From positions 186,001-250,000 of the forward strand of contig CAWGMB010000006.1 in NCBI GenBank assembly GCA_963823515.1: a DNA stretch of 64,000 nt. The letters run 5' to 3'. The notes under the pieces were generated by a model. The model saw only the letters and a list, made by a program, of their open reading frames with translations. It searched no databases and had not been told where the DNA came from. This stretch comes from Miltoncostaea sp963823515 (lineage in GTDB: Bacteria; Actinomycetota; Thermoleophilia; Miltoncostaeales; Miltoncostaeaceae). Both the position numbers and the translations under genes were made by a program. Shown here one piece after another: positions 16,078 through 24,214 of this stretch. Position 1 is the stretch's first letter; each line of letters begins with the position of its first letter.

Positions 16078-17811
16078 GCCACCTCCCTCGGTCAGATGAT
16101 CCGCTCGTGCCATCGGCAACCTCGCGGGGAACTTGATGAGCGCGACGTCGCGGGCTGCGCAGGCCGTGTGGTCAGTCCGCGGTTCCCGCCACCGAGAGCC
16201 ACCGGGGGGCTCGGCCGGCCGCGCGGGGTCCTGGGGGCCGGCGCTTCCCGGGACGTGGAGCACGCACGCGTTCCTGCCCATCTCCTTGGCCCAGTAGAGC
16301 GCCTCGTCGGCGTGCCGGACGAGGTCGTCGACGCCGGCGCCCGGATACAGCTCGGCGACGCCGGCGGAGGTGGTGATGGGGCCGGCCTCGGGGAAGGGCA
16401 CCCCGCCGATCGCCAGCCGGGCCCGCTCGGCCGCCGTGCGGGCGGCCGCCGCTGCCGTCTCGGGCAGCAGCCAGGCGAACTCCTCGCCCCCGATGCGCGC
16501 GAGGGTGTCGACGGAGCGCGCGAGCGCGCCGAGCCTCTCCGCCACCTCGACGAGCACGCGGTCGCCGACCGGATGTCCGTGGGTGTCGTTGACCCGCTTG
16601 AAGTGGTCCAGGTCGAGCAGCACGAGGCTCAGGGGGTGTCCGTGCCGGCGGGCCCGCTCGAAGTCGGTGCGCAGCCGCTCGTGGAAGGCCCGGTGGTTGG
16701 CGAGCCCGGTCAGGGCGTCGGTCAGCGCCTGGTCGATCAGACGCTGACGGGCCTCGGCGTTCGCGATGGCGAGCGCGACCAGGTCCGCGAACCGCCCCAG
16801 CCGCTCGGCGGCGTCGGGGGGCAGCCCCCGGTCCCGCTTCGTGGTGGCGAGCAGGGCGCCCCAGAGGTGCCCCCCGACGGTCACCGGTGCGGCGACGCTC
16901 GCTCGGTATCCGTGCTCCAGCGCGTGGGCGCGCAGCGGCGACTCGGGATCGAGGGACGCGTAGTCGGCGATCTCGGCCGGAGCACTCGTGCGCGCGACTG
17001 TCGCGAGCGCGCCGCGCCCCTCGGTGGGCAGCGGGTCGCCGATCGCCGAGTGCGACCCGTGGATGCCGACGACCGTCGCCCCCTCGGGGGAGAACCGGGC
17101 GACGAGCGCCTCCTCGACGTCCAGGAGGCGCGCGACCTCCTCGGCGGTCTGGGCGAAGACGATCTCGGGCGAGGTCTCGCCCGCGACCCTCGTCGCCACG
17201 CGTCGCAGAGAGGTCTGCTCGGCGACGATGGCGCGGTTCGCCTCCAGGGCCTGGGCGGTCTCGGCCTGGAGCCGGGCGTTCGCGAGCGCCAGGCTCGCGA
17301 GGTGGGCGAGGCCGCGGGCCGCCTGCCGCTCGATCTCCGAGAACCCGCGCGGCCTCGAGTAGCTGATGAAGAGGGTGCCGAGAAGCACGGGTGAGCCGCC
17401 GCCCGACACCGAGGTGTGCTCCAGACGCAGGCCGATGAAGGCTCCCGAGCCGAGGTGCCTGGCGAGGTCGGCGGGCAGATGGGGGCTGGAGGCCGCGTCC
17501 TCGACGACCAGGAGGGGATCCTCCTGAGAGAGCTGCAGCTGCAGGATCGACAGATCGTCGATGCCGGAGCCGATCGTCCGGTCCAGGTAGGCCCGCCGGC
17601 GCGGATCCTCCTCGGTGGTGTACACCGCCGAGACCTCGTAGCAGCCGGGATCGTGGACGTAGCAGGTGGCGCGATCGGCCCCGAGGGCGGTCCGGGCGGT
17701 GGCGGCGATCCCCTGAAGGGTTCCGCCGAGGTCCGGCGCGTCGCCGAGCCACGCGGCGACCGCCACGATCCCCTCCGCCCGCTGTCCGGGCGTCGCCCGC
17801 GCCTCCAGCAT
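15679..17811 (-). CDS. GAF-GAF-GGDEF diguanylate cyclase fused in frame to a Rossmann NAD-binding domain
   Basis: One uninterrupted frame of 710 codons from ATG 17811 (GAGAGG 5 nt upstream). Residues about 15-180 and 205-365 are GAF domains, 375-525 the GGDEF domain with GGEEF at 441-445 and an intact I-site RSVD five residues before it, so cyclic di-GMP synthesis with feedback is expected. After a low-complexity linker (about 516-577) the frame continues, with no stop, into a 132-residue Rossmann domain with VGVIGAGETGTPFL and IIIDVTGVAEVRDRLRDSM, ending KHEAIDYEARAEVS. Whether the fusion is translated whole is unknown because a strong internal start precedes the Rossmann part. Confidence 0.75.
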   Translation of the reverse strand: MLEARATPGQRAEGIVAVAAWLGDAPDLGGTLQGIAATARTALGADRATCYVHDPGCYEVSAVYTTEEDPRRRAYLDRTIGSGIDDLSILQLQLSQEDPLLVVEDAASSPHLPADLARHLGSGAFIGLRLEHTSVSGGGSPVLLGTLFISYSRPRGFSEIERQAARGLAHLASLALANARLQAETAQALEANRAIVAEQTSLRRVATRVAGETSPEIVFAQTAEEVARLLDVEEALVARFSPEGATVVGIHGSHSAIGDPLPTEGRGALATVARTSAPAEIADYASLDPESPLRAHALEHGYRASVAAPVTVGGHLWGALLATTKRDRGLPPDAAERLGRFADLVALAIANAEARQRLIDQALTDALTGLANHRAFHERLRTDFERARRHGHPLSLVLLDLDHFKRVNDTHGHPVGDRVLVEVAERLGALARSVDTLARIGGEEFAWLLPETAAAAARTAAERARLAIGGVPFPEAGPITTSAGVAELYPGAGVDDLVRHADEALYWAKEMGRNACVLHVPGSAGPQDPARPAEPPGGSRWREPRTDHTACAARDVALIKFPARLPMARADHLTEGGGVVDCIRVGVIGAGETGTPFLRQLLAADFVDLVGVADLDVDAPGMVLAREHGRRTTTDFMDLAAMREDVDIIIDVTGVAEVRDRLRDSMQESGNRHTIIMHEMIAVLMMSLSQGRLVATKHEAIDYEARAEVS

Positions 17812-18017
17812 CCCTGCCTCTCTCGTCGTTTGCACTTGCCCTTTCATCGACCGGAATCGCGGCGACTTCAGCCCCCGGACCCCGCCGGACGAGGCCGACG
17901 GGGGGTCACCGGACGCCATCGGCGGAACGGGCGGCGGGTCGTGACCGGGACGCGCCGGCCTCGGTGCGACGAGCGCGGCGCCGCAGGCCGGGGGCCGCCT
18001 GCTCCGCCCCTGGGCGC

Positions 18018-18431
18018 TCAGAGGACCAGCGACAACCGGCGATCCACGGACCGGGCGCCGGCGCCCGCCCACACGAGGAGGAGCATCGTCACCAGCAGCG
18101 CCGGCGCCAGGCCCAGGTTGACGACCCCGCCGTCGATGCGCCCGGCGGTGGCGATCGCACCCATCATGTTCCCCGCGAGGGCGACGGCCGCGATGCGGGT
18201 TCCGATGCCCACGATCAACACGAGCCCGCCCACGAACTCGAGGACGCCGACGAGGTAGACGGCGGCGTCGGCGGCGGGGATCCCGTATCGGTCGAAGGCG
18301 TCCACCTCGGCCTGATGGCGGGTGAACTTGCCGAACGAGAAGCTGAAGAAGATCAGGCCGGCCACGACCCGCGCAACGAGCGGCCACAGCGCATCGGAGG
18401 TCGACAGCAGTGGCCTCAGGTACCGCCTCAT
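18018..18431 (-). CDS. DoxX-family membrane protein
   Basis: 137 aa with four hydrophobic helices. PLVARVVAGLIFFSFSFGKFTRH is the DoxX first helix, followed by YLVGVLEFVGGLVLIVGIGTRIAAVALAGNMMGAIA. DoxX proteins are linked to thiol-quinone oxidation or envelope redox stress in several bacteria, but the precise role here is open. It sits about 200 nt upstream of the GGDEF gene on the same strand. Confidence 0.85.
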   Translation of the reverse strand: MRRYLRPLLSTSDALWPLVARVVAGLIFFSFSFGKFTRHQAEVDAFDRYGIPAADAAVYLVGVLEFVGGLVLIVGIGTRIAAVALAGNMMGAIATAGRIDGGVVNLGLAPALLVTMLLLVWAGAGARSVDRRLSLVL

Positions 18432-18975
18432 TGCGCCCTCCGCGTTCGCCGACCTGGACGCGATCCTAACGCCCGGGGGGCGCGGAGGGCCTGGAAGACG
18501 CGGTGATCTGGCCCCCCGACTATGGAGTCCGGACTCCGGAGCGAGGCGGCGTCGCGGGTGGCGAAGTAGCGGTCATCGTGCTCGGTCAGGGTGAGATGGG
18601 AAGAGTCGAGGGGCGGCACGGCGATGGCGCTGATGCCGCCCCGACCTCGTCGCTGTCGCTCTCTGGCGACGGCTCCGGGGTTCTGAGCACCTGAGGTATC
18701 CGGGCGCCCGAGGCAACCCGCCAGAGGACGTCGCGCGGAGGTGCTCGCCCTTCCGCCGCCCGCTAATCGGGGTGCGTGCTCACGGCACCGGGCGGAGAAG
18801 CCGCAACGCGTGGCGGGTCGCCCGATGAGGACCCGTGCAGGGCCGCAGAATCCTCCCGTCCGCGTTCGCTCCACCCTCGGGCTCGGCAAAGCCGTAGCGC
18901 ATCGCGCTCGACCCCGGACGAGCGCGAGAAGCGGCTGCCGCGAGGATGCGGCCATGGGCGAGACATCCGGAGACG
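18432..18975. other. Intergenic stretch of about 540 nt, no gene seen
   Basis: No convincing coding frame. It contains a perfect 14-bp palindrome GGAGTCCGGACTCC at about 18524-18537, roughly 90 nt upstream of the doxX start, which could be an operator. The right part may be the eroded 5' portion of the integrase remnant that follows, but I see no recognisable integrase residues there. Confidence 0.5.
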
Positions 18976-19156
18976 GCCCACCTGCCGCTCCTGCTCCACG
19001 AGGGGCGCACGCTGGGCTACGTGGCCGCGATTCTCGGCAACTCTCCGAAGGTCGTCGAGGACCACTCCGAGCACATCTTCGAGTCCGCGCGGCTCGGGAC
19101 GGCGGCACCGATGGTCCCCGCGATCGAAACCGCGCGCGCGAGATGGGGCGCAAGGG
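18976..19156 (+). pseudogene. Tyrosine-recombinase (integrase) C-terminal remnant
   Basis: About 60 codons read LLLHEGRTLGYVAAILGNSPKV and then VVEDHSEHIFESARLG, the last helices of a phage-type integrase. Family members have H-x-x-R before this block and a nucleophilic tyrosine in a D-(R/H)-Y-x-H context; here the HxLRHT segment is missing and the tyrosine position is serine (DHSEH). The fragment is inactive. It lies about 90 nt from a duplicated piece of tRNA-Gly, so it marks an old tRNA-targeted integration. Confidence 0.7.
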
Positions 19157-19245
19157 TGTGCACCCAGAGTGCATCGCAAACCCGGTGCGCGTGCTCCATG
19201 CGCGTCTGGCGAGCAGGAGAACGCATGACCAAGGCGCTCCATGTG

Positions 19246-19280
19246 AAGCGGACGACGAGGCTCGAACTCGCGACCTTCGG
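19246..19280 (-). repeat. Direct repeat of the tRNA-Gly 3' half (putative att site)
   Basis: 35 bp identical to 20122-20156, the 3' part of tRNA-Gly(CCC) from the anticodon stem through the T arm and acceptor end, in the same orientation. Integrases commonly recombine in this part of tRNA genes and leave such a copy at the far end of the inserted DNA. Confidence 0.8.
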
Positions 19281-19393
19281 TTCGGGTGGAGGAGGGCTCC
19301 AGCTCTCTGCGTCAGCCCCCGCAGGCCACTCCGTCGCCGTCCCCGTCGAGGCCCGAGGGGTCACACTGGGACAACACCGAAAGGAAGGGACAG

Positions 19394-19873
19394 ATGCTCT
19401 CCAGAATCGCCATCGTCGTCGGAGCCGTGCTCTTGGTCGTGGCGGTCGTCGCGCTCACCTTCGTGATCGGGATGCGGCGCAAGTCCCGGCCGGTGCTGGA
19501 CGCCGTCCGCCGGATGAACCGCGCGCTCCTCAACCCGCGCCAAATGAAGTCGGCGGGTACTCCAGGCGCCTACGCCTCGATCGTCCGGCACACCGGACGG
19601 CGATCGGGGCGGCCCTACGAGACGCCCGTCGTGGCCACTCCCATCGAGGGGGGCTTCGTGATCGCACTGCCCTACGGGCGGCGGTCGGACTGGCTGCGCA
19701 ACGTGCTCGCGGCGGGCTCGGCGACCATCGTCCATGAGGGGGAGGAGTACCGAGTCGGGGGACCCGAGCTTCTTGCGATGGAGACGGCGGAGGAGTGGTT
19801 CCCCGAGAAGGACCGGCGCGGCCACCGGATGTTCGGCGTCGATACGGCCCTGCGAGTTCGGAGGGCCGCATGA
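19394..19873 (+). CDS. Deazaflavin (F420)-dependent nitroreductase-family protein
   Basis: 159 aa from ATG 19394 with AAGGAAGGG just upstream. One N-terminal membrane helix (IAIVVGAVLLVVAVVALTFVIG) precedes a split-barrel domain with HTGRRSGRPYETPVVATPIEGGFVIAL, RSDWLRNVLAAGSATIVHEG, the signature of the DDN/F420H2-dependent reductase family. Such enzymes use F420H2 or bind other cofactors to reduce quinones or nitro compounds. The membrane helix is less usual and suggests quinone as a partner. The gene is the only cargo between the two att-like repeats. Confidence 0.75.
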   Translation: MLSRIAIVVGAVLLVVAVVALTFVIGMRRKSRPVLDAVRRMNRALLNPRQMKSAGTPGAYASIVRHTGRRSGRPYETPVVATPIEGGFVIALPYGRRSDWLRNVLAAGSATIVHEGEEYRVGGPELLAMETAEEWFPEKDRRGHRMFGVDTALRVRRAA

Positions 19874-19999
19874 TGCGGGAGGTCAGACGAGCGATCGCCG
19901 CCTCACCGGTCTCCATCACGCCGCGCAGGTCGCACCCACTCTCGACGACCCCGCCCCCCATCGCGGGGTACCCACCCCCCGGCACCCCCCGGGGGGGCT

Positions 20000-20024
20000 C
20001 CCGCACCGCCCCGGGTGGTGCGGG
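20000..20024. terminator. Hairpin downstream of the nitroreductase gene
   Basis: cccgcacc and ggtgcggg form an 8-bp stem around a 9-nt GC loop within an extremely C/G-rich stretch (19955-20030). It could terminate the nitroreductase transcript or the convergent tRNA transcript. No T-run is present. Confidence 0.4.
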
Positions 20025-20121
20025 GATGCTCCCGCACCGTCGCCGGATGCGTCCACCCCTCGCCGTGAACGATCAGCCCCGAGACGACGAAAGCCCCGCC
20101 GTGCCGCGGCCCTTTCGAATC

Positions 20122-20156
20122 AAGCGGACGACGAGGCTCGAACTCGCGACCTTCGG
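20122..20156 (-). repeat. att-like core inside tRNA-Gly (second copy)
   Basis: 35 bp inside the intact tRNA-Gly gene, identical to 19246-19280. This is the copy that keeps the tRNA functional. Confidence 0.8.
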
Positions 20157-20195
20157 CTTGGGAAGCCGACGCTCTACCAACTGAGCTACATCCGC
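20123..20195 (-). tRNA. tRNA-Gly (anticodon CCC)
   Basis: Full cloverleaf on the minus strand: acceptor GCGGATG/CGTCCGC (one G-U pair), D arm GCTC...GAGC, anticodon stem TCGGC/GCCGA with loop TTCCCAA giving anticodon CCC, T arm with TTCGAGC. 73 nt including discriminator U; CCA is not encoded. Target of the old integration described for the repeat at 19246. Confidence 0.92.
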
Positions 20196-20311
20196 AGAGA
20201 TGAGAACGGTACCACGGGGGCCGGGCCCGCCTCCGAGCGCCGCGGGCCGGTTGACGCGCGGAGGCCGGAGGAATAGACAGGCGCGACGCCGACGAGGAAC
20301 GGGGACCGACC

Positions 20312-21121
20312 GTGGACGAGCTGACGCGGGCGAAGCAGGGGGCCCGGGCGGCCTGGAGCGCAGGCGACTTCACCCGCTTCGCCGACATGATCGGCGAGTC
20401 GCGCGACCGGCTGCTGGGGCTGCTCGCCATCGGGCCGGGCGACGAGGTCCTCGACGTCGGATGCGGCATCGGCAACCTGGCGCTCGAGGCCGCCCGCACC
20501 GGCGCCACCGTGACCGGCGTCGACATCGCCCCGGAGATGGTCGCCAACGCGTGCCGTGCGGCCGAGGCGGCCGGGTCGCCGGTGCGCTTCATGGAGGGCG
20601 ACGCGGAGGATCTGCCGGTGCCGAGGGCCTCGGTCGATGTCGTGATGTCGTCCTTCGCCTGCATGTTCGCGCCGCGACACTCCGTGACGGCGGGCGAACT
20701 GGCGCGCGTGCTGCGGCCCGGCGGGCGCATGGGGGTGCTGACCTGGACGCCGGACAGCGACATCGCCCAGTTCATCCGGGCCACCGCGCCCCATCTGCCC
20801 CCTCCCCCGGCGGTCGCCCAGTCGCCGCTGCTCTGGGGCGACGAGGACCACGTGCGCGGGATCTTCGCGGACACCGGGCTGACGATCTCCTTCGAGGCGG
20901 GGACCGTCACGTTCCCCCGGATGCCGGTTCAGGAGATCATCGACGTCCACATCCGGGAGTTCGGCCCGCTCGTGGCCGCCCGGGCGATGCTCGAGCCGCA
21001 GGGACGCTGGCAGGCACTCGCCGACGACGTCACCGCGTTCTTCGCGGGGAAGGCCGACACCGACGGAACCGTCACCTTCGTGAGCGACTATGTCGTGGTG
21101 CTGGGGCGCGCGCCGGGCTGA
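20312..21121 (+). CDS. Class I SAM-dependent methyltransferase
   Basis: 269 aa from GTG 20312. Residues about 38-60 carry motif I VLDVGCGIGNLALEAA, then GVDIAPEM (motif II) and EGDAEDLPVPRASVDVVMSSFACMFAP (motifs III-IV), followed by RVLRPGGRMGVLTWTPDS, a Methyltransf_11 fold. The C-terminal helical part is variable and carries substrate specificity. The pattern is common to ubiquinone/menaquinone-type or small-molecule methyltransferases; the substrate cannot be read. It converges on the tetR gene. Confidence 0.85.
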   Translation: MDELTRAKQGARAAWSAGDFTRFADMIGESRDRLLGLLAIGPGDEVLDVGCGIGNLALEAARTGATVTGVDIAPEMVANACRAAEAAGSPVRFMEGDAEDLPVPRASVDVVMSSFACMFAPRHSVTAGELARVLRPGGRMGVLTWTPDSDIAQFIRATAPHLPPPPAVAQSPLLWGDEDHVRGIFADTGLTISFEAGTVTFPRMPVQEIIDVHIREFGPLVAARAMLEPQGRWQALADDVTAFFAGKADTDGTVTFVSDYVVVLGRAPG

Positions 21122-21145
21122 CGGCCGGCTCAGCCTGAATCCGGC

Positions 21146-21802
21146 TCAGAGCAGGAGCCGGCACCAGGCGTCGGCCAGCCAGCGCTCGTAGCGCTCCGGA
21201 CCCCAGCCGCGCTCGTCCACCAGCAGCAGGTAGAGGTCGGCGGAGTTGGTCGCCCAGATGATGTCCGCCACCTCCTGCAGGTCGCGCGAGGGATCGAGCT
21301 CCCCCGTGGCCGACAGGTCGGCCGCCAGCAGCCTCATGTTGCCCGCCCGGCGCTCGGCGATGTCATGCCAGAGATCCATGAGCTCGGGTTCGCCCGGGGC
21401 GGCCGCCCGCAGGACCACGACGAGCGGCGCGAGACGCGCGTGGATCGCCCGCGTCGCGGCCGCGTAGGCCTCCAGCTTGCCCCGCGCCGATCGCGTCTCG
21501 CGAATCCGCCGGACGTAGTCGCGCTCCTCGGCGGGAACGGGTTCGTCGCCACCGGAGATCGCGGTCTCCACAAGCAGCCGGAAGAGGGCGGGCTTGCGGC
21601 CGACCGACGCGTAGACGGTGTCGACCGCAACCCCCGCGTCGCGCGCGATTGCCGCGATCGTCGCTCCCGCGTAGCCCTCGTCCGCGAAGAGCCGGCGGGC
21701 GGCGTCGAGGATCTTCCCGCGAGTCCGGCGGGCGGCGTCGTCGCGGCGGGGGGCTCGATATGGACGGGGCTTGCCGGGATCGCTCAGCGGTCGTATCCTC
21801 AT
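21146..21802 (-). CDS. TetR-family transcriptional regulator
   Basis: 218 aa from ATG 21802 (GTG 21808 adds two residues). Residues about 30-75 form the TetR helix-turn-helix: GKILDAARRLFADEGYAGATIAAIARDAGVAVDTVYASVGRKPALF. The rest is the ligand-binding, dimerising helical domain, with no close class seen. The start codon is inside a perfect palindrome, which implies autorepression, and the divergent gene starting 27 nt beyond it is the probable target. Confidence 0.88.
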   Translation of the reverse strand: MRIRPLSDPGKPRPYRAPRRDDAARRTRGKILDAARRLFADEGYAGATIAAIARDAGVAVDTVYASVGRKPALFRLLVETAISGGDEPVPAEERDYVRRIRETRSARGKLEAYAAATRAIHARLAPLVVVLRAAAPGEPELMDLWHDIAERRAGNMRLLAADLSATGELDPSRDLQEVADIIWATNSADLYLLLVDERGWGPERYERWLADAWCRLLL

Positions 21803-21832
21803 ATTCACCCGAATGTCATTCGGGTGAATATG
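21800..21832. promoter_or_regulatory. Perfect 33-bp TetR operator palindrome
   Basis: CATATTCACCCGAATG, one central T, and the exact reverse complement. It covers the tetR start codon and sits 26 nt upstream of the divergent gene. A flawless 16+1+16 dyad between divergent TetR and its neighbour is the classic arrangement for a TetR operator controlling both. Confidence 0.85.
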
Positions 21833-21858
21833 CTACCGCGATCGAGACGAGGACCGAG

Positions 21859-22158
21859 ATGTACGCGTTCATCCAGGATGTCCCCATCGATGAGCGGCTC
21901 TACGAGGCGATCCGGACGCGCCTGGGGGATGAGCCCCTGCGCGGCCTGGTGGTCCATCTGGCGCTGAAGTCCGGAGATGGGCGCCTGCGCTACGTGGACG
22001 TCTGGGAGTCCGAGGAGCTCTGCGAGCGCGCGTTCGAGGAGCGGATCCATCCGGCGGTGCACGGCGCACTCCAGGAGGCCGGAGTCCGGGTGGCCGGCGA
22101 GCCGGGCAGGGAGATCGTCGAGGTCATCGACGTCTCGCGCGGCACCGCGGCACCCTGA
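21859..22158 (+). CDS. Conserved hypothetical protein controlled by divergent TetR
   Basis: 99 aa from ATG 21859 with ACGAGGACC upstream. MYAFIQDVPIDERLYEAIRTRLG, LVVHLALKSGDGRLRYVDVWESEELCERAFEERIHPAV and a final GVRVAGEPGREIVEVIDV look like a ferredoxin-like (dimeric alpha-beta barrel) protein, as in monooxygenase-like small enzymes, but no catalytic residues stand out. The perfect operator upstream makes it the likely regulated gene of the TetR. Its stop abuts the argS stop. Confidence 0.65.
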   Translation: MYAFIQDVPIDERLYEAIRTRLGDEPLRGLVVHLALKSGDGRLRYVDVWESEELCERAFEERIHPAVHGALQEAGVRVAGEPGREIVEVIDVSRGTAAP

Positions 22159-23821
22159 CTACATCCGCTCCGGCGCCTCCACGCCGAGCAGGCCGAGCCC
22201 CGTCTTCACGGTGGCCGCCGTCGCCCGGCAGAGGTCGATGCGGAAGGCGGCCAGGTCGTCCGGCTCCCCCACCACCCGGCAGCGGTGGTAGAAGCCGTGG
22301 AAGGCCTTGGAGAGCTCGATCAGGTAGGCCGCCACGCGGTGCGGAGCGCGGCGCTCCTCGGCCTCCGACAGAGCGACCGGCCAGTCGGCGAGCGCCATCA
22401 CGAGGGCCCGCTCGGACGGGTCGAGGGCTTCGGGGGCCTCGGTCGCGACCGGGGGCTCCGGCACCTGCGCCAGGATGCTGCACACCCGCGCGTGGGCGTA
22501 CTGCACGTAGTAGACGGGGTTCTCCTGGCTCTGCTCGCGGGCCAGGTCGAGGTCCAGGTCGAGCGGTGTCTCGTGACTGCGCTGCACCAGGAAGAAACGG
22601 GCGGCGTCGACGCCGATGTCGTCGAGCAGGTCGCCGATCGTCACGACCGTGCCGGCGCGCTTGCTCATCTTCTTGGCCTCGCCGCGCTCCAGCAGGCTGA
22701 CGAGCTGGATGATCATGACCTCCAGCGAATCCGGGTCGTGTCCCCCGGCCTCGAGCACGGCGCGCAGGCGCGCGATGTAGCCGTGGTGGTCGGCGCCGAG
22801 CACGTCGATCAGCAGGTCGTGGCCGCGACCGGCCTTCTCCAGGTGGTAGGCGACGTCGGAGGCCAGGTAGGTCGGGTCGCCGTCGCCGCGCACGAGCACG
22901 CGGTCCTTGTCGTCGCCGTAGGCGCTCGCGCGGAACCACACCGCGCCCTCGGCCTCGTAGGCGTCGCCCGAGGCCCGCAGCGTCGCGATGCCGGTGCTCA
23001 CGTGCCCGCCGTCGTGGAGGGTGCGCTCGGAGAACCAGGAGTCGAACGAGACCCGGAAGCGCGCGAGCACGTCCGCGATGGAGGCGAGCATCAGGCGCTC
23101 GCCCCGCTCGGTGAACTCGTCGATCGCCGCGTCGGTCGGCTCCGCGGCGCCGGGCATCAGCGCGTCGCCCACCTCGTCGCGGACGGCCTCGGCGATCGCG
23201 ACGACGTAGTCGCCGTTGTAGCCGCCCTCCGGGACGGGCCGCTCCCGGCCGAACAGGCCGGCGTAGCGGGCGGCCACCGACTCCCCGAAGAGCCGCATCT
23301 GGCGGCCGTAGTCGTTGGTGTAGTACTCGCGGGTGACCGTGTGGCCGGCGAACGAGAGGATGCGCCCGAGCGCGTCGCCGTAGGCCGCCTGGCGGGCGTG
23401 GCCCACGTGCAGCGGCCCGGTGGGGTTTGCGGAGACGAACTCCAGGAGGATGCTCTGCGGGGTCGCGGCGAGGCCCGCGCCGTGGGATCCTCCCGCGGCG
23501 GCGAGCTCGGCCGCGGCGGCGGCGAACCAGGAGGGCGTGAGCGTCATGTTCAGGAACCCCGGACCGGCCACCTCGACCCCCGCGAGCCACGCGACGCTGC
23601 CGGCATCGGCCGCCAGGTGCGCGGCCATCGCCTCGGCGATCTCGCGCGGCGGGCGGCGCGGCGGCCTTCGCCAGCGCCATCGCCACCGGGCTCGCCAGGT
23701 CGCCCATCTCGGCCGACGCGGGCGCCGCGAGGGGCACGGCGACGGGGGCCTCCCCCACCACGGCGCCGGCGGCCGCGGCCACGGCGGAGCGGATCTGATG
23801 GAGGAGAGGAGCGTCCGTCAC
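22159..23821 (-). CDS. argS: Arginyl-tRNA synthetase, with an apparent frameshift near codon 55
   Basis: Class I synthetase that charges tRNA-Arg. The main frame (22159-23628) has ANPTGPLHVGHAR (HIGH motif), KKMSKRAG (KMSKS), the DALR anticodon-binding C-terminus and a length that fits after the first 55 residues. The missing N-terminal Add-1 domain (MTDAPLLHQIRSAVAAAAGAV ... MGDLASPVAMALAKAA) is read in another frame from GTG 23821; it joins the main frame (REIAEAMAAHL) only if one base is removed near 23650 in a GC-rich GCCGCGCCGCCC run. An essential gene is unlikely to be broken, so sequence error or a real frameshift should be considered. Confidence 0.85.
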
Positions 23822-24199
23822 GGAGCGTCAGCTTACCGAGCCCTGGGCCTCGCACTCGCCGCCCTCGCGCTCGCCGGGTGCGGGGGCGGCGGCGACGATG
23901 CCGCGGCCACCGCGCCCGCCGGCGCGGACGCGCTCACCGTGCGCGAGTACGACGGCGAGGGCCTCACCGCGACGACCGCCCTCGACTGCACGGTGCGCGG
24001 CGGCCCCTGCGACCGGGTGATCGCCCTGCTGCCCCGGCTCGCCCCGGAGCCCGGCGAGGTGTGCACCCAGGTCTACGGCGGTCCCGAGCGGCGCGTGGTC
24101 ACCGGCACGGTGGCGGGCCGCGCCGTCGACGTGGAGGTCACCCGCGCCGACGGGTGCCAGATCGCGCGCTACGACCTGCTCACCGCCGCCCTGGGCTAG
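23798..24199 (+). CDS. Small lipoprotein of unknown function
   Basis: 133 aa from ATG 23798. Signal peptide with lipobox LALAGC (Cys about 28), then a glycine/alanine linker and a compact domain with four cysteines (LDCTVRGGPCDRV, EVCTQVYGG, ADGCQIARYD), which probably form two disulfides. This composition resembles small secreted subtilisin-inhibitor-like proteins (four Cys, PRLAPEPGEVCTQVYGGPE, and ATVTG-like strand), an inference from pattern only. Its start overlaps the divergent argS start by 24 nt. Confidence 0.65.
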   Translation: MEERSVRHGASAYRALGLALAALALAGCGGGGDDAAATAPAGADALTVREYDGEGLTATTALDCTVRGGPCDRVIALLPRLAPEPGEVCTQVYGGPERRVVTGTVAGRAVDVEVTRADGCQIARYDLLTAALG

Positions 24200-24214
24200 C
24201 GCCGCGGCCTGGTC

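Noticed and set aside
19955..20040. C/G-rich repeated stretch as a CRISPR or satellite
   Set aside because: No regular repeat-spacer spacing; it is low-complexity sequence with one hairpin.
18432..20195. A prophage
   Set aside because: Only an integrase fragment and att-like repeats; no structural or replication genes.
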